Assembly (NCBI GenBank): GCA_026990815.1
Contig: JALXCS010000384.1
Coordinates: 1 to 33,865 of the forward strand
Direction: 5' to 3'
From: Methylomonas sp.
GTDB lineage: Bacteria > Pseudomonadota > Gammaproteobacteria > Methylococcales > Methylomonadaceae
Length of the DNA stretch: 33,865 nucleotides
Both the position numbers and the translations under genes were made by a program. Of this stretch, positions 19,834-29,121 are shown in pieces (the stretch's first letter is position 1; each line of letters begins with the position of its first letter). The notes beneath the pieces are model-generated. The model made no database searches, was not told the origin of the DNA, and worked only from the letters and a program-made list of their open reading frames with translations.

Positions 19834-20822
19834 CCTCTGCGACTAAAACTGACCTCACCTGAAGCAAAGGCTCTTGTATTACCATTGGAATCTTCCATTA
19901 GCAACAAGCCTTGGGTGTCAATCCCCAGAACGGTGCCTGAAAATTGCTGTTGCCCAACATAAAGTATTGCCCGTTTGTTTTTTAAACAATCGTAGTGACA
20001 CCACTCTTCAAAATAAGCTTCAAAACTCAGGACTTCATAAGTAGAAATAACCGTGACCAACTCATTAATTAACAATGCCGTTAGGACATTTCTTGACACC
20101 TGTTTTCCTTGAAGAATTTGCCGTAAATCGACCCATTCCCGGGTAATATTCTGTGCCGCATTTTCTGGCAAAAACATATTAAGTCCTAACCCGATCACGG
20201 CAGTACAAGGACCATCTGCCTCACCACTGACTTCAACCAGAATACCTGCCAGTTTCTTTTCTTGCCAAAAAATATCATTTGGCCATTTCAGGCCAATTTC
20301 TTGGATATCAATCCGATGCAATACTCTAACAACTGCCACACCTATAACCAGGCTCAAAGCAGAAATAGCGGCAGGACTACTGGAAAAACGCCATAGAATT
20401 GAAAAATAGATATTACTGCCAAAAGGCGATACCCATTCTCTGCCCCGCCGCCCTCTGCCAGCATGTTGATACTCGGCAATACAAATAGCGCCGGAACTTT
20501 TTTGTCTTCCAGCTTCCGACATTAAATAGCTATTAGTCGAATCAATTTGATAAAAGATATCAAGTTGACTGATTTTTTTTTCAACTTGCGGATGCAAAGT
20601 TTTCAGGATTTTTTCTACGTCAAACAGTTCCAATTCATCATTTAAACGATATCCCTTACCGCTTAGAGCATGATAATCAAGTCCCAGTTCAGGCAGGCTC
20701 CGGATATGTTTCCAGATTGCAGACCTGCTGATGCCAACTTGTTCGGCTAATTCGGTTCCTGAATGGAAATTTCCGTCTGCAAGAATCTCCAAAATTTTTT
20801 TTAAGCTGCTGGAAATTGCCAT
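19830..20822 (-). CDS. birA: bifunctional biotin-[acetyl-CoA-carboxylase] ligase / biotin operon repressor
   Basis: N-terminal HTH (GTELAEQVGISRSAIWKHI); AEYQHAGRGRRGREWVSPFGSNIYFS; GLKWPNDIFWQEKKLAGILVE; ATGA overlap with coaX. Confidence 0.97.
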   Translation of the reverse strand: MAISSSLKKILEILADGNFHSGTELAEQVGISRSAIWKHIRSLPELGLDYHALSGKGYRLNDELELFDVEKILKTLHPQVEKKISQLDIFYQIDSTNSYLMSEAGRQKSSGAICIAEYQHAGRGRRGREWVSPFGSNIYFSILWRFSSSPAAISALSLVIGVAVVRVLHRIDIQEIGLKWPNDIFWQEKKLAGILVEVSGEADGPCTAVIGLGLNMFLPENAAQNITREWVDLRQILQGKQVSRNVLTALLINELVTVISTYEVLSFEAYFEEWCHYDCLKNKRAILYVGQQQFSGTVLGIDTQGLLLMEDSNGNTRAFASGEVSFSRRG

Positions 20823-20894
20823 CGCTAAAAATATCTAAATGGAAATAAAAAATTCCCTGCCGGAAATACTGCGTGAATAGAGAAATAATAAGAC

Positions 20895-20914
20895 AAGCGC
20901 CTTAGTTGGCGCTT
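20895..20914 (-). terminator. stem-loop terminator after the pomAB-pilZ run
   Basis: aagcgcc-ttagtt-ggcgctt, 7-bp stem; minus-strand downstream sequence gtcttattattt is T-rich. Confidence 0.5.
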
Positions 20915-20945
20915 AAGTGAAACGAAGCGAATGCTCAGAAAAGAT

Positions 20946-21548
20946 TCAGGATTCTTTTTTCCCCCTAATTTGTTGCATTTGCCTTTTAACAACATGTTTA
21001 ATGATTAACTCGCGATCCTGTTCTTTCATATTGACATAATCCAGACCGACAACATAAGGATATTCGTTGTCATCTGCATGATTCATTTTCCGGTAAATTA
21101 CTTTACCATAAGTGATAACAATTGCCATACTGGAAGTCAACAGCATTTTAATTTCCAGAAAATCACCTGCATTTAAAGCTTCTTGGCAGGCAAAAGCCAA
21201 ACCGGTCGCACTAATATTGACTTCTCGGGTATTTTCGGTTGAAAAATCAGTTTCCTGCAATAATACCGCCCTGACAATCAGATCCATTTTATCATCCATC
21301 AGTTTCAAATAGTCGGCAATATCAGAATCGTTTTTTTCTAGTCTGCGTAGAATTAACTGTGACTCCTGACTCAAGGCATCCATGGCTGCGGTCAAAGAGA
21401 AATTACCTAATAAATTGTCTTCGACATGGCTGAGTTCTGATATCTGTATTGAATCAACCTTCTTGTAGGTTAAATTAACCTCATCATCAATACGAAAAAA
21501 TCGTCTTCTGTCTTCCCCTCTAACGGGTTGATTTTTTTGTGTTGCCAC
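20946..21548 (-). CDS. PilZ-domain protein (putative c-di-GMP effector)
   Basis: RGEDRRRFFRIDDEVNLTYKKV (RxxxR-type motif), VNISATGLAFACQEALNAGDFLEIKMLL (D/NxSxxG); directly downstream of the pomB-like gene. Confidence 0.8.
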   Translation of the reverse strand: MATQKNQPVRGEDRRRFFRIDDEVNLTYKKVDSIQISELSHVEDNLLGNFSLTAAMDALSQESQLILRRLEKNDSDIADYLKLMDDKMDLIVRAVLLQETDFSTENTREVNISATGLAFACQEALNAGDFLEIKMLLTSSMAIVITYGKVIYRKMNHADDNEYPYVVGLDYVNMKEQDRELIIKHVVKRQMQQIRGKKES

Positions 21549-21559
21549 ATTGACTCCTG

Positions 21560-22432
21560 TTAATTTTTAGCCTTGTTCTGAATTATTTTTTTCACCAACT
21601 CATCGTTATTCTGGGTTGTCGGATCATCCTGAGCAATAATGACTTCCACACGTCGGTTCTTTGCCCTGTTTGCTGCAGAAGTATTGGGAACCAGTGGCCT
21701 GGTTTCTGCGTAACCCTCGATAATCAGCCGGTTTTGATCGATCCCTTTATGCCTTAGAATACTGTGTGCTACGGTAACAGCTCGCGATGCAGACAATTCC
21801 CAGTTAGATCGATACCAGTCAGTATTGATAGGTATGTCATCGGTGTGACCGGCAATAATAATTTTGCCTTTGGCGTTTTTAAGCGATTCGGTAATTTTAT
21901 CCATCACTGGCTCAAAACCAGATTTCAAAACGGCGCTTCCTGAAGAAAAGGAACCTTTTTCCTGAATCCTTAAAATAATCTTTAGTCCATCGGTTTCAAC
22001 ACTAACCAATCCTTTTTCAATCTCATCTTTTAGAGACTCCTTGATTTCTTCAGCCTGATCCTCAACTTTCTCAACCATTATTTCCATCAATTGCTGCTTA
22101 ACCTGTTCCATGTTTTCGGCATCAACATCAAGGGTATCTGATTGCTTATTGGTAGTCTGCTTGATCTCTTCTAATGGCGTGGGATCGGTCTGAGCAGGGG
22201 AAAAATGCTGGGCAATAATACTGGTACCCATCGGAGGTTCTGTTGCTGGAATATCTCTTTGCACACCAAAAGCATTTTCCATGGAAATAGCCATTTTTTT
22301 AAACTTGGCTGCATCCATGGTGGCAAAGGAAAGCAGCAGAACAAAAAAGCACATCAGCAACGACATCAAATCAGCAAATGTGGCAAGCCATAAGGGGGCG
22401 CCCGCAGGCGGACATTTTGGACAATCAGACAT
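21560..22432 (-). CDS. pomB: flagellar stator protein MotB, PomB-like, OmpA/MotB C-terminal domain
   Basis: MSDCPKCPPAGAPLWLATFADLMSLLMCFFVLLLSFATMDAAKFK resembles PomB; OmpA motif IIIAGHTDDIPINTDWYRSNWELSASRAVTV. Confidence 0.9.
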   Translation of the reverse strand: MSDCPKCPPAGAPLWLATFADLMSLLMCFFVLLLSFATMDAAKFKKMAISMENAFGVQRDIPATEPPMGTSIIAQHFSPAQTDPTPLEEIKQTTNKQSDTLDVDAENMEQVKQQLMEIMVEKVEDQAEEIKESLKDEIEKGLVSVETDGLKIILRIQEKGSFSSGSAVLKSGFEPVMDKITESLKNAKGKIIIAGHTDDIPINTDWYRSNWELSASRAVTVAHSILRHKGIDQNRLIIEGYAETRPLVPNTSAANRAKNRRVEVIIAQDDPTTQNNDELVKKIIQNKAKN

Positions 22433-22441
22433 TTAGCTTAC

Positions 22442-23203
22442 CTATTCACCATCTTCAGTTTTGCGCTTTTTTTCAGAAACATATGAATTTAACAAAGCTT
22501 CCAGCACTTTCGGATTCATTCCTTCCTGAATGCCGGTAATAGTATCCAGAATCAGTTCTTTATTGGCTCTTTCATAAATTAATATGCTGGATAACTTATC
22601 GACAATCGGCAAAGCAAAACAATTAGCCACCATCGCACCATAAAGTGTTGTCAAAAGTGCCACCGCCATCGCTGGACCGATACTGGCTGGATCAGACATA
22701 TTTGCCAGCATTTGTACCAGGCCAACCAGGGTTCCGATCATACCCATTGCGGGTGCGAGATCACCAACCCCTTTCCACATATCCTGACCTACTTCGTGAC
22801 GACTGATCAGCTGATTGATTTCCTTGCTTAACATTTTCTGCACAAAAGCAGGTTCATGTCCATCAACACAGAGGGTTATTCCCTTTTTCATAAAAGGATT
22901 ACTGATTTCTTCACCTTCCAACGCCAGCAAACCATTTTTTCTTGCCACATCCGCCAAACGAACTGCCTCTTCAATCAGTTCATTGGGATCTTCTTTCTTG
23001 TTTAAAAAAGCCTTACCTAAAACTCCAAAGGAACGCAAAAAATCAGCCAGCGGGATACGCATTAAGGTAACACCGAATGTTCCACCTATCACAATCAAAA
23101 GTGAAGGAACATTGACAAACAGCATCACATCACCGCCGGTCGCAATCGCAGCTACTATAATTCCCACACCAAGCAGGAATCCAACCAGGCGCGCTATATC
23201 CAC
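22442..23203 (-). CDS. pomA: flagellar stator protein MotA, PomA-like (GTG start)
   Basis: GDLAPAMGMIGTLVGLVQMLANMSDPASIGPAMAVALLTTLYGAMVANCFALPIVDKLS; start codon reads GTG on the minus strand. Confidence 0.92.
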   Translation of the reverse strand: MDIARLVGFLLGVGIIVAAIATGGDVMLFVNVPSLLIVIGGTFGVTLMRIPLADFLRSFGVLGKAFLNKKEDPNELIEEAVRLADVARKNGLLALEGEEISNPFMKKGITLCVDGHEPAFVQKMLSKEINQLISRHEVGQDMWKGVGDLAPAMGMIGTLVGLVQMLANMSDPASIGPAMAVALLTTLYGAMVANCFALPIVDKLSSILIYERANKELILDTITGIQEGMNPKVLEALLNSYVSEKKRKTEDGE

Positions 23204-23286
23204 CTATAAACCTCTATTTTAAAAAAATGAACACTAGATTTTCAGTATTTATATGGACTTTCAACTGTTTTCCATATATGAAAATT

Positions 23287-23310
23287 TAATCTTTATTTAT
23301 TTAAAGATTA
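23287..23310. repeat. AT-rich perfect 9-bp hairpin upstream of pomA
   Basis: taatcttta-tttatt-taaagatta. Confidence 0.7.
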
Positions 23311-23344
23311 GTTTACTTTTTCAAAAATCAAAGCCGGAGAAACT

Positions 23345-23397
23345 AAAAAAAAAAATTTCAGTGAAATACTACACAGACCTGTTATTTCACTGAAATT
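23345..23397 (-). terminator. intrinsic terminator, minus strand
   Basis: aatttcagtgaaata (23354-23368) / tatttcactgaaatt (23383-23397), perfect 15-bp stem; on the minus strand the stem is followed by a long T run (complement of the A run at about 23346-23355). Confidence 0.85.
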
Positions 23398-23442
23398 ATT
23401 TTTTTCCAGACAAAACAAGTTAAATTTTATCTTGTGAATCTC

Positions 23443-23606
23443 TGTACATGACAAAAATTTGTGGAATGTAGGTAAGCGATTGAAATAACAAGACATTCTA
23501 TCGCAGGGATACGATAGAGAGTTACACGGATGTATCTATGCGTGTCTTTTTATTTCAATCACTTAGCTCTTTAACATCCAAAGTGGTTAATTTTTTGTCG
23601 TGTACA
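23443..23606. repeat. long imperfect inverted repeat with internal hairpins (structured RNA or MITE-like element)
   Basis: Outer arms tgtacatgacaaaaatt (from 23443) / aattttttgtcgtgtaca (to 23606). Inner arms taagcgattgaaataacaagaca (23473-23495) / tgtctttttatttcaatcactta (23543-23565), 21/23 paired. Apical hairpin tctatcg-cagggata-cgataga (23497-23518). Confidence 0.8.
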
Positions 23607-23639
23607 AAGCTTGTGAATACAAGCATTAAATAGATGAAA

Positions 23640-25829
23640 TTAAGGACAAACACTACGGTTGTTGACTGACTCAAGTAATAATTGCTGAAATTGATGCTTT
23701 TTCATGGGTCGATAAATGAAATAACCTTGTCCCATATTGCAACCTTCTTTTTTCAAAAAATCATACTGCCACTGATTTTCTATACCTTCAGCAACAACTT
23801 TTATGTTCATGCCATGGGCCATTGCAATAATGGCTTTAACAATGCCTACCTGGCCATCACTTTCCATATTTGACACAAACGATCGATCAATTTTCACGGT
23901 ATCAACCGGAAATCGATGTAAATAGCTTAATGATGAATAGCCTGTACCAAAATCATCAATCGATAAGCTGATATTATATTCTTTCAAAGCATTCAGTTTT
24001 TCCAGATTGGTCTCGGCATTATTCATCATGACGGTTTCGGTTAATTCAAACTCGAGATGCCTGTTGAGTTCGTAATCTGGAAATTGATTTCTCACTTTTT
24101 CTAAAATATCAGACTGATGAAATTGCAATGAACTGATATTCAATGCCAGTTTGAAGTTTTCCCGTATCAGCCCTTGCTGCTTCCAGAATTTTAAATACTG
24201 AGTGATTTGTGCAAACAACCAGTCACCGATTCCCAGAATTTGACCGGTTTCTTCAGCCAATGGAATAAATTCTGCCGGCGAAATCTCGCCTTTAGTTCGA
24301 TGATGCCAACGCATTAAAGCCTCCGCACCAATTAAACACCCCCTTTGTAGACAAATTTGCGGCTGAAAAACAAGAGACAATTCATCTTTGGCAATGGCAT
24401 TTCTTAAATCCGATTCCAGAGTTAGCCGATACAGTGATCGCTCATTCATGGCCTTGGTGTAATACTGGAAGTTATTTTTGCCATTTGCTTTCGCGCTATA
24501 CATTGCAGTATCAGCATTTTTTAAAAGCGTCTGAATACTGCCACCATCGTTTGGTGAAATTGCTATGCCGATGCTGAAGGTTACATAAACTTCATGCCCG
24601 TCCAGGTCAAAAGGTTTTTCAAGCGCTTTTAATAACCGATTAGCAACACTGGCTGCAACCTCTTCATTTGGAATATCTGCTAAAAAAACCGTAAATTCAT
24701 CACCGCCCAATCGGCCTATATCAAAGCGGTTAAAATCAATGGAACTGGCACTAAAAACCCGATCTGGAAGTATATTACCGATCAGCCTGTAGTTTTCAGT
24801 TTTGTAGCTTTTATCCTTTTCAGCTGTCCGAATGCATTTTCTTAATCTTTCAGTAATTTTGCATAATAGTAAATCACCAAAATTGTGACCCAATGAATCA
24901 TTGACCCGCTTAAAATCATCCAGATCAATAAAAAGCAAAGCAGACAATAATTGATATTTTTTGTTGGTAACTAAAACTTTATCCAGAACCAGCAAGAAAG
25001 CTTCCCGATTCATTAATCCAGTCAGGGAATCAAAATAAGCCAGCGCCCTGACCTGATCTTCGGTATTCCGTCGTTCCGTAATGTCCTGCAAGGTACCAAT
25101 ACAATCCACTACTTCATTGACATCATTTTTTATAACATTGCCCATATGGGAAATAATCTTCTTAGTCCCATCCCCAGTGAATATTTCATGCTCAATTTCA
25201 AAACTGACACGATTATTGACACAATTGACGATTGCCTGCCTGACCGCTTCAGTATCATGCCCGGGTACATGCTCGAGAAAATCTTGCACAGTAAAACTTT
25301 TTCTGGGATGTGCTTGGATTTCCAGTAAATCATAAACGGTGTTCGACCAATTAAATGATTCATTGACCAAGTGATAGTCCCAATTGGCGATCTTGGCGAT
25401 TTTTTGCGCTTTAGTCAGCCTCTCTTCACTGGATAACAAAGATAAGTTGATTTCATAAGCGCGCAATAAAAATTTGATGCGATAAATCAGAATTGTCCAG
25501 TTTATTGGTTTCCTGGAAAAATCCGTAGCACCAGCCTGAAAGGCATTCTCGATGGATTGATACTCTTCAGTTCCGGCAACAAAAACAATAGGTTTACCGT
25601 TACACATCGAATTTTGTCGTAGCTTCCTGCAAACATCAACACCGCCCATATCTGGTAAATCGTAATCGAGTAATACAAGATCCGGAATACAAGCCAGATC
25701 CTTGGCGATACCTTCGTTCCCTGTAGACGCTGTAAATACTTGATAACCAAACTGCGATAATTTTTTTTCTGCAATCAGGCAGAGCGTCGGATCATCATCA
25801 ATAACTAAAATTTTGTAAACCTTATCCAT
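23640..25829 (-). CDS. response regulator with PAS-like, GGDEF and EAL domains
   Basis: [18 protein letters not shown]...[16 protein letters not shown] receiver; [22 protein letters not shown] and [28 protein letters not shown]. Probable start ATG 25829 (ATGGATAA overlaps the kinase stop) rather than 25850. Confidence 0.93.
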   Translation of the reverse strand: MDKVYKILVIDDDPTLCLIAEKKLSQFGYQVFTASTGNEGIAKDLACIPDLVLLDYDLPDMGGVDVCRKLRQNSMCNGKPIVFVAGTEEYQSIENAFQAGATDFSRKPINWTILIYRIKFLLRAYEINLSLLSSEERLTKAQKIAKIANWDYHLVNESFNWSNTVYDLLEIQAHPRKSFTVQDFLEHVPGHDTEAVRQAIVNCVNNRVSFEIEHEIFTGDGTKKIISHMGNVIKNDVNEVVDCIGTLQDITERRNTEDQVRALAYFDSLTGLMNREAFLLVLDKVLVTNKKYQLLSALLFIDLDDFKRVNDSLGHNFGDLLLCKITERLRKCIRTAEKDKSYKTENYRLIGNILPDRVFSASSIDFNRFDIGRLGGDEFTVFLADIPNEEVAASVANRLLKALEKPFDLDGHEVYVTFSIGIAISPNDGGSIQTLLKNADTAMYSAKANGKNNFQYYTKAMNERSLYRLTLESDLRNAIAKDELSLVFQPQICLQRGCLIGAEALMRWHHRTKGEISPAEFIPLAEETGQILGIGDWLFAQITQYLKFWKQQGLIRENFKLALNISSLQFHQSDILEKVRNQFPDYELNRHLEFELTETVMMNNAETNLEKLNALKEYNISLSIDDFGTGYSSLSYLHRFPVDTVKIDRSFVSNMESDGQVGIVKAIIAMAHGMNIKVVAEGIENQWQYDFLKKEGCNMGQGYFIYRPMKKHQFQQLLLESVNNRSVCP

Positions 25830-28554
25830 TTGCTTCACAACTCGCCTCATCCATTAGAATGTTTGCATAGGCCTTTAAGACATATTGATATTCTTGATTA
25901 ATTGTCCGCCACAATTCTTGTGCTTCCAGTATTTTATTAGTGGTCGCGAGCTTTTCAAGCTCTTTGAACAAACCTGATAATCTCCTGGCAGCAACATTCA
26001 TACTACTGGATTTTAATTGATGAGCACATTTAGCAATAATGTCACATGATTTTTTTGTAAAAGCTCTCTCTATTTGTTGAAAAACCTGATCGGCATTTTC
26101 AAAAAAGGTGGAGCTGATCTGGCTGATGAATTGTTTAGAATCACCTTCGTCCATTGCTATCAGATCTTCAATCATAGCCTTGTCCAAAACATCATGGCCA
26201 GGAAATTCTTTCTCATTATCTGTTTTCTGCTGCTTGCTGACAACTGGCAACCATTGCTCGATAACACTCAGCAGTTGTTTCTTCTTGAATGGTTTACTTA
26301 AAAAATCATCCATACCCGCAGCAAGACATGCCTCTTTATCTTCCTTAAAGGCATTTGCTGTCAAAGCAATAATGGGAATATGTTTACCAGCTTGTTTTTC
26401 CAGTTCGCGAATTTCCCGGCTCGCTGTAAAACCATCCATGATAGGCATTTGGCAATCCATTAAGATCAAATCCAATTTATTGGTCTTGTATATATCCAAA
26501 GCAATTTTTCCATTAGAAGCAGCGTAAATTTTAAAGCCGGATTGCTTTAGCATTGTCTGTGCCATCAACATATTAACAGGATTATCCTCGACGATTAACA
26601 CGTTGAGCTGCCCTGCAATTTCACTAAAAATGATATCCGACAAATCGGCATTTATTAGCCGGTTAATTTGTTCTACCAGGTACAAATTATCATCGCTGAC
26701 TTGAATAAAAGCCATATTAGTCAGCTGTTTTACTACTTGATTATCAGTTTTATTTTCTAAACAGTAAGCGGCAGCGATTTTTTGATCGTCGTCGGTTTTC
26801 TGTTGCTGCCAGAAAATCGCTTGTTCAATGCTTGTTTGGGTGAAAAGTAACAAAACATATTTTTTTATTAAATCCGGCTGCTGTAGCAATAATATTGCAT
26901 CTGAACAACGAATTACTTCGACGTTATAATCGAGTTGTTTTAATTGCAAAGCAAATTCAGATCCCGGCTGATCCTCAAACAATGCGATTAATGGCGCCTC
27001 AACTGATGTTCCTTGCTTAGACTCGGGTGCCGCAAGAGTTAGTGGCAATCTCAGCACAAATTCTGTTCCCAATCCTTCAATGCTTTGAAAACAAATTTCA
27101 CCTCTTAATAGGGTCACCATTCTTTTTACTATTGCCAAACCTAAACCAGTTCCGCCAAATTTTCGGGTATTGGAGGCATCAGCCTGTGTGAAAGGTTCGA
27201 ACAATGCTGCTTGCTTTTCTTTGGAAATACCAATCCCTGTATCCCTGACAGTAATGATAAGTTCACAGGTATCAGGTCCAGTTTTTTGTGTTTTTACAGT
27301 TAATGAAACAGTGCCGCGTTCAGTAAATTTGATGGAATTATTTAACAAATTATGTAGAATCTGACGGATTTTTTGCTCATCTCCATACAAAAAATGAGGT
27401 AAACCCGTATCGACCTGATGATCTAACAACACGGATTTACTGCTACTGGCATGACGATTACTGGCCAATACGGTATTTAACAGATCATAAACATCAAACC
27501 AAACTAGATCCACTTCCATTTTCCCTGCTTCAATTTTAGAAAAATCAAGAATATCGTTAATCTGATTGAGCAGGGAATTGCCTGATTGATTAATTATATT
27601 GACGTAATCGCTTTGTTGCTGATCCAGATGAGAATCTTTCAGTAAATCCGAATACCCGATTATTGCATTCAGTGGTGTGCGAATTTCATGGCTCATCACG
27701 GATAAAAATTCTGACTTCGCCTGGCTGGCTTTTTGAGCCTGATCAGCTAACACTAATGCTTTATTTTTTGACTTGACCAGATCTTTGGTTCGTTCTTCTA
27801 CCAATTCTTCCAGATTTTCTTTCTGATGCTGCAAGGCATTATTCCAATGCTGAATTTTGTCCAGCATATTATTAAATGCCTGACTCAAACGTCCAATTTC
27901 ATCCGACGATTGAATGGTTGCTCGCTTATCATATTTACCAGATTTTCGGACATCCTCACTAATAGCCAACAATTCCAGAATCGGGTCACTCAGTTTTTTG
28001 GCAAATCGCTCCATGACCAGAAAAATCAACCAGGAAGCCATTAACAAGCCACAGATAGCTATGGCTAAATCTCTGCCCAAGCGTTGATAAATATCATGCA
28101 AGGAAATAACCAATACCATCTTGCCCCAAATAACATCATCTTGAACCAACGGTTTACAGACAGTAAGATAGGTCAATGAAAACTCATGAGCCTCGCAGAA
28201 AATAGATTGGATTAATTCTTTTTCAGGTATTTTCCAGTCGCCAGCACGTTGATAAAATGCAAAAGGCTGCTGTTGATTAGGTTTTATCACTGCTGCGAAA
28301 ACAATATCTTTATGCGCTTTCAGGGTTTCCAAAGTTAGCTTGGCATCGACCGGATTATCAAATATCAGTGCAGGGGTTATGGCCAGAGTTGTGATTTCAG
28401 CCAGTGCATTTGCTTCATTGCTCAAAACTGAACGGTTTGAAAGAAACGAATTCAGCATTAAAATGCTACCAGAAATCAGCAACATCAATAATATGCTTAT
28501 ACTTAATAGTATACGTAGCTTGTCTTTGATTGATGCGTTAGTAAAGCTGATCAT
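25822..28554 (-). CDS. hybrid sensor histidine kinase (CHASE8-like periplasmic domain, HAMP, HisKA, HATPase, REC, Hpt)
   Basis: Two N-terminal TMs flanking a CHASE8-like region ([33 protein letters not shown]); [45 protein letters not shown]; Hpt [14 protein letters not shown]. Confidence 0.92.
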   Translation of the reverse strand: MISFTNASIKDKLRILLSISILLMLLISGSILMLNSFLSNRSVLSNEANALAEITTLAITPALIFDNPVDAKLTLETLKAHKDIVFAAVIKPNQQQPFAFYQRAGDWKIPEKELIQSIFCEAHEFSLTYLTVCKPLVQDDVIWGKMVLVISLHDIYQRLGRDLAIAICGLLMASWLIFLVMERFAKKLSDPILELLAISEDVRKSGKYDKRATIQSSDEIGRLSQAFNNMLDKIQHWNNALQHQKENLEELVEERTKDLVKSKNKALVLADQAQKASQAKSEFLSVMSHEIRTPLNAIIGYSDLLKDSHLDQQQSDYVNIINQSGNSLLNQINDILDFSKIEAGKMEVDLVWFDVYDLLNTVLASNRHASSSKSVLLDHQVDTGLPHFLYGDEQKIRQILHNLLNNSIKFTERGTVSLTVKTQKTGPDTCELIITVRDTGIGISKEKQAALFEPFTQADASNTRKFGGTGLGLAIVKRMVTLLRGEICFQSIEGLGTEFVLRLPLTLAAPESKQGTSVEAPLIALFEDQPGSEFALQLKQLDYNVEVIRCSDAILLLQQPDLIKKYVLLLFTQTSIEQAIFWQQQKTDDDQKIAAAYCLENKTDNQVVKQLTNMAFIQVSDDNLYLVEQINRLINADLSDIIFSEIAGQLNVLIVEDNPVNMLMAQTMLKQSGFKIYAASNGKIALDIYKTNKLDLILMDCQMPIMDGFTASREIRELEKQAGKHIPIIALTANAFKEDKEACLAAGMDDFLSKPFKKKQLLSVIEQWLPVVSKQQKTDNEKEFPGHDVLDKAMIEDLIAMDEGDSKQFISQISSTFFENADQVFQQIERAFTKKSCDIIAKCAHQLKSSSMNVAARRLSGLFKELEKLATTNKILEAQELWRTINQEYQYVLKAYANILMDEASCEANG

Positions 28555-28566
28555 ATTTTCATCTCC

Positions 28567-29109
28567 TTATTCCTTTCCAGCTGGAAATTCAAAAATAGTG
28601 GCTAAATTTAGAATCCTTGAACTCACCACCAGGCCCGTTTGTTGTACAACCGGCAAATTGATATTTAACTGCATTTTTCCCCTTTGCTGTTCCAAAGCAA
28701 CCATTCCTCCAGCTTTTAGAAAATCTATCCCTTCTCCAATTGTCAAAGTATCCTGGCCCACAATATCTATTAATGCCCGCTTCGCCAGATTTTTCTTTAA
28801 ATCACCAAAAAAAATCACCTGACAATGTTCCAACGGTCTAAGACGTGATCGATTTAATAATTGCACTTTTTTGCCATTGATGGTTTTAACATTCAAATTG
28901 GAAAAAGATGTCTGTACAACATTATTTCCAATGACGCACACATTCAAAACCGGATTATCTGAGTCCGGCCAGGTAGTAAATCGGGCAAGATTCAGTGTTA
29001 ATGCCGCCAAAACAGATTGCTTGTCAATTGGTTTGGCATATAACGATTTGTGATAACTAATGCACAGTAATGCCCACACAATCATTATTATTTTGTTATT
29101 ATTCAGCAT
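28567..29109 (-). CDS. YfiR-family periplasmic protein (DUF4154)
   Basis: Signal peptide; ALTLNLARFTTWPD, LNVCVIGNNVV, QVIFFGDLKKN, LTIGEGIDFLKAGGMVALEQQRGKMQLNINLPVVQQTGLVVSSRILNLATI match the YfiR family. Confidence 0.9.
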   Translation of the reverse strand: MLNNNKIIMIVWALLCISYHKSLYAKPIDKQSVLAALTLNLARFTTWPDSDNPVLNVCVIGNNVVQTSFSNLNVKTINGKKVQLLNRSRLRPLEHCQVIFFGDLKKNLAKRALIDIVGQDTLTIGEGIDFLKAGGMVALEQQRGKMQLNINLPVVQQTGLVVSSRILNLATIFEFPAGKE

Positions 29110-29121
29110 TATAAATGCCCG

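Noticed and set aside
18406-20945. tRNA or rRNA genes near birA-coaX (a neighbourhood that often precedes tRNA/tuf genes)
   Set aside because: No cloverleaf or GGTTCRA-type T-loop signal recognised by eye; intergenic spaces are too short.
23473-23565. Repeated ATTGAAAT-like segments considered as CRISPR repeats
   Set aside because: Only two copies, in inverted orientation, with no spacer periodicity and no cas genes.
26108-28822. Plus-strand ORFs of 139 and 160 aa opposite the kinase and YfiR genes
   Set aside because: Antisense shadow ORFs; kinase and YfiR frames carry full family motifs.
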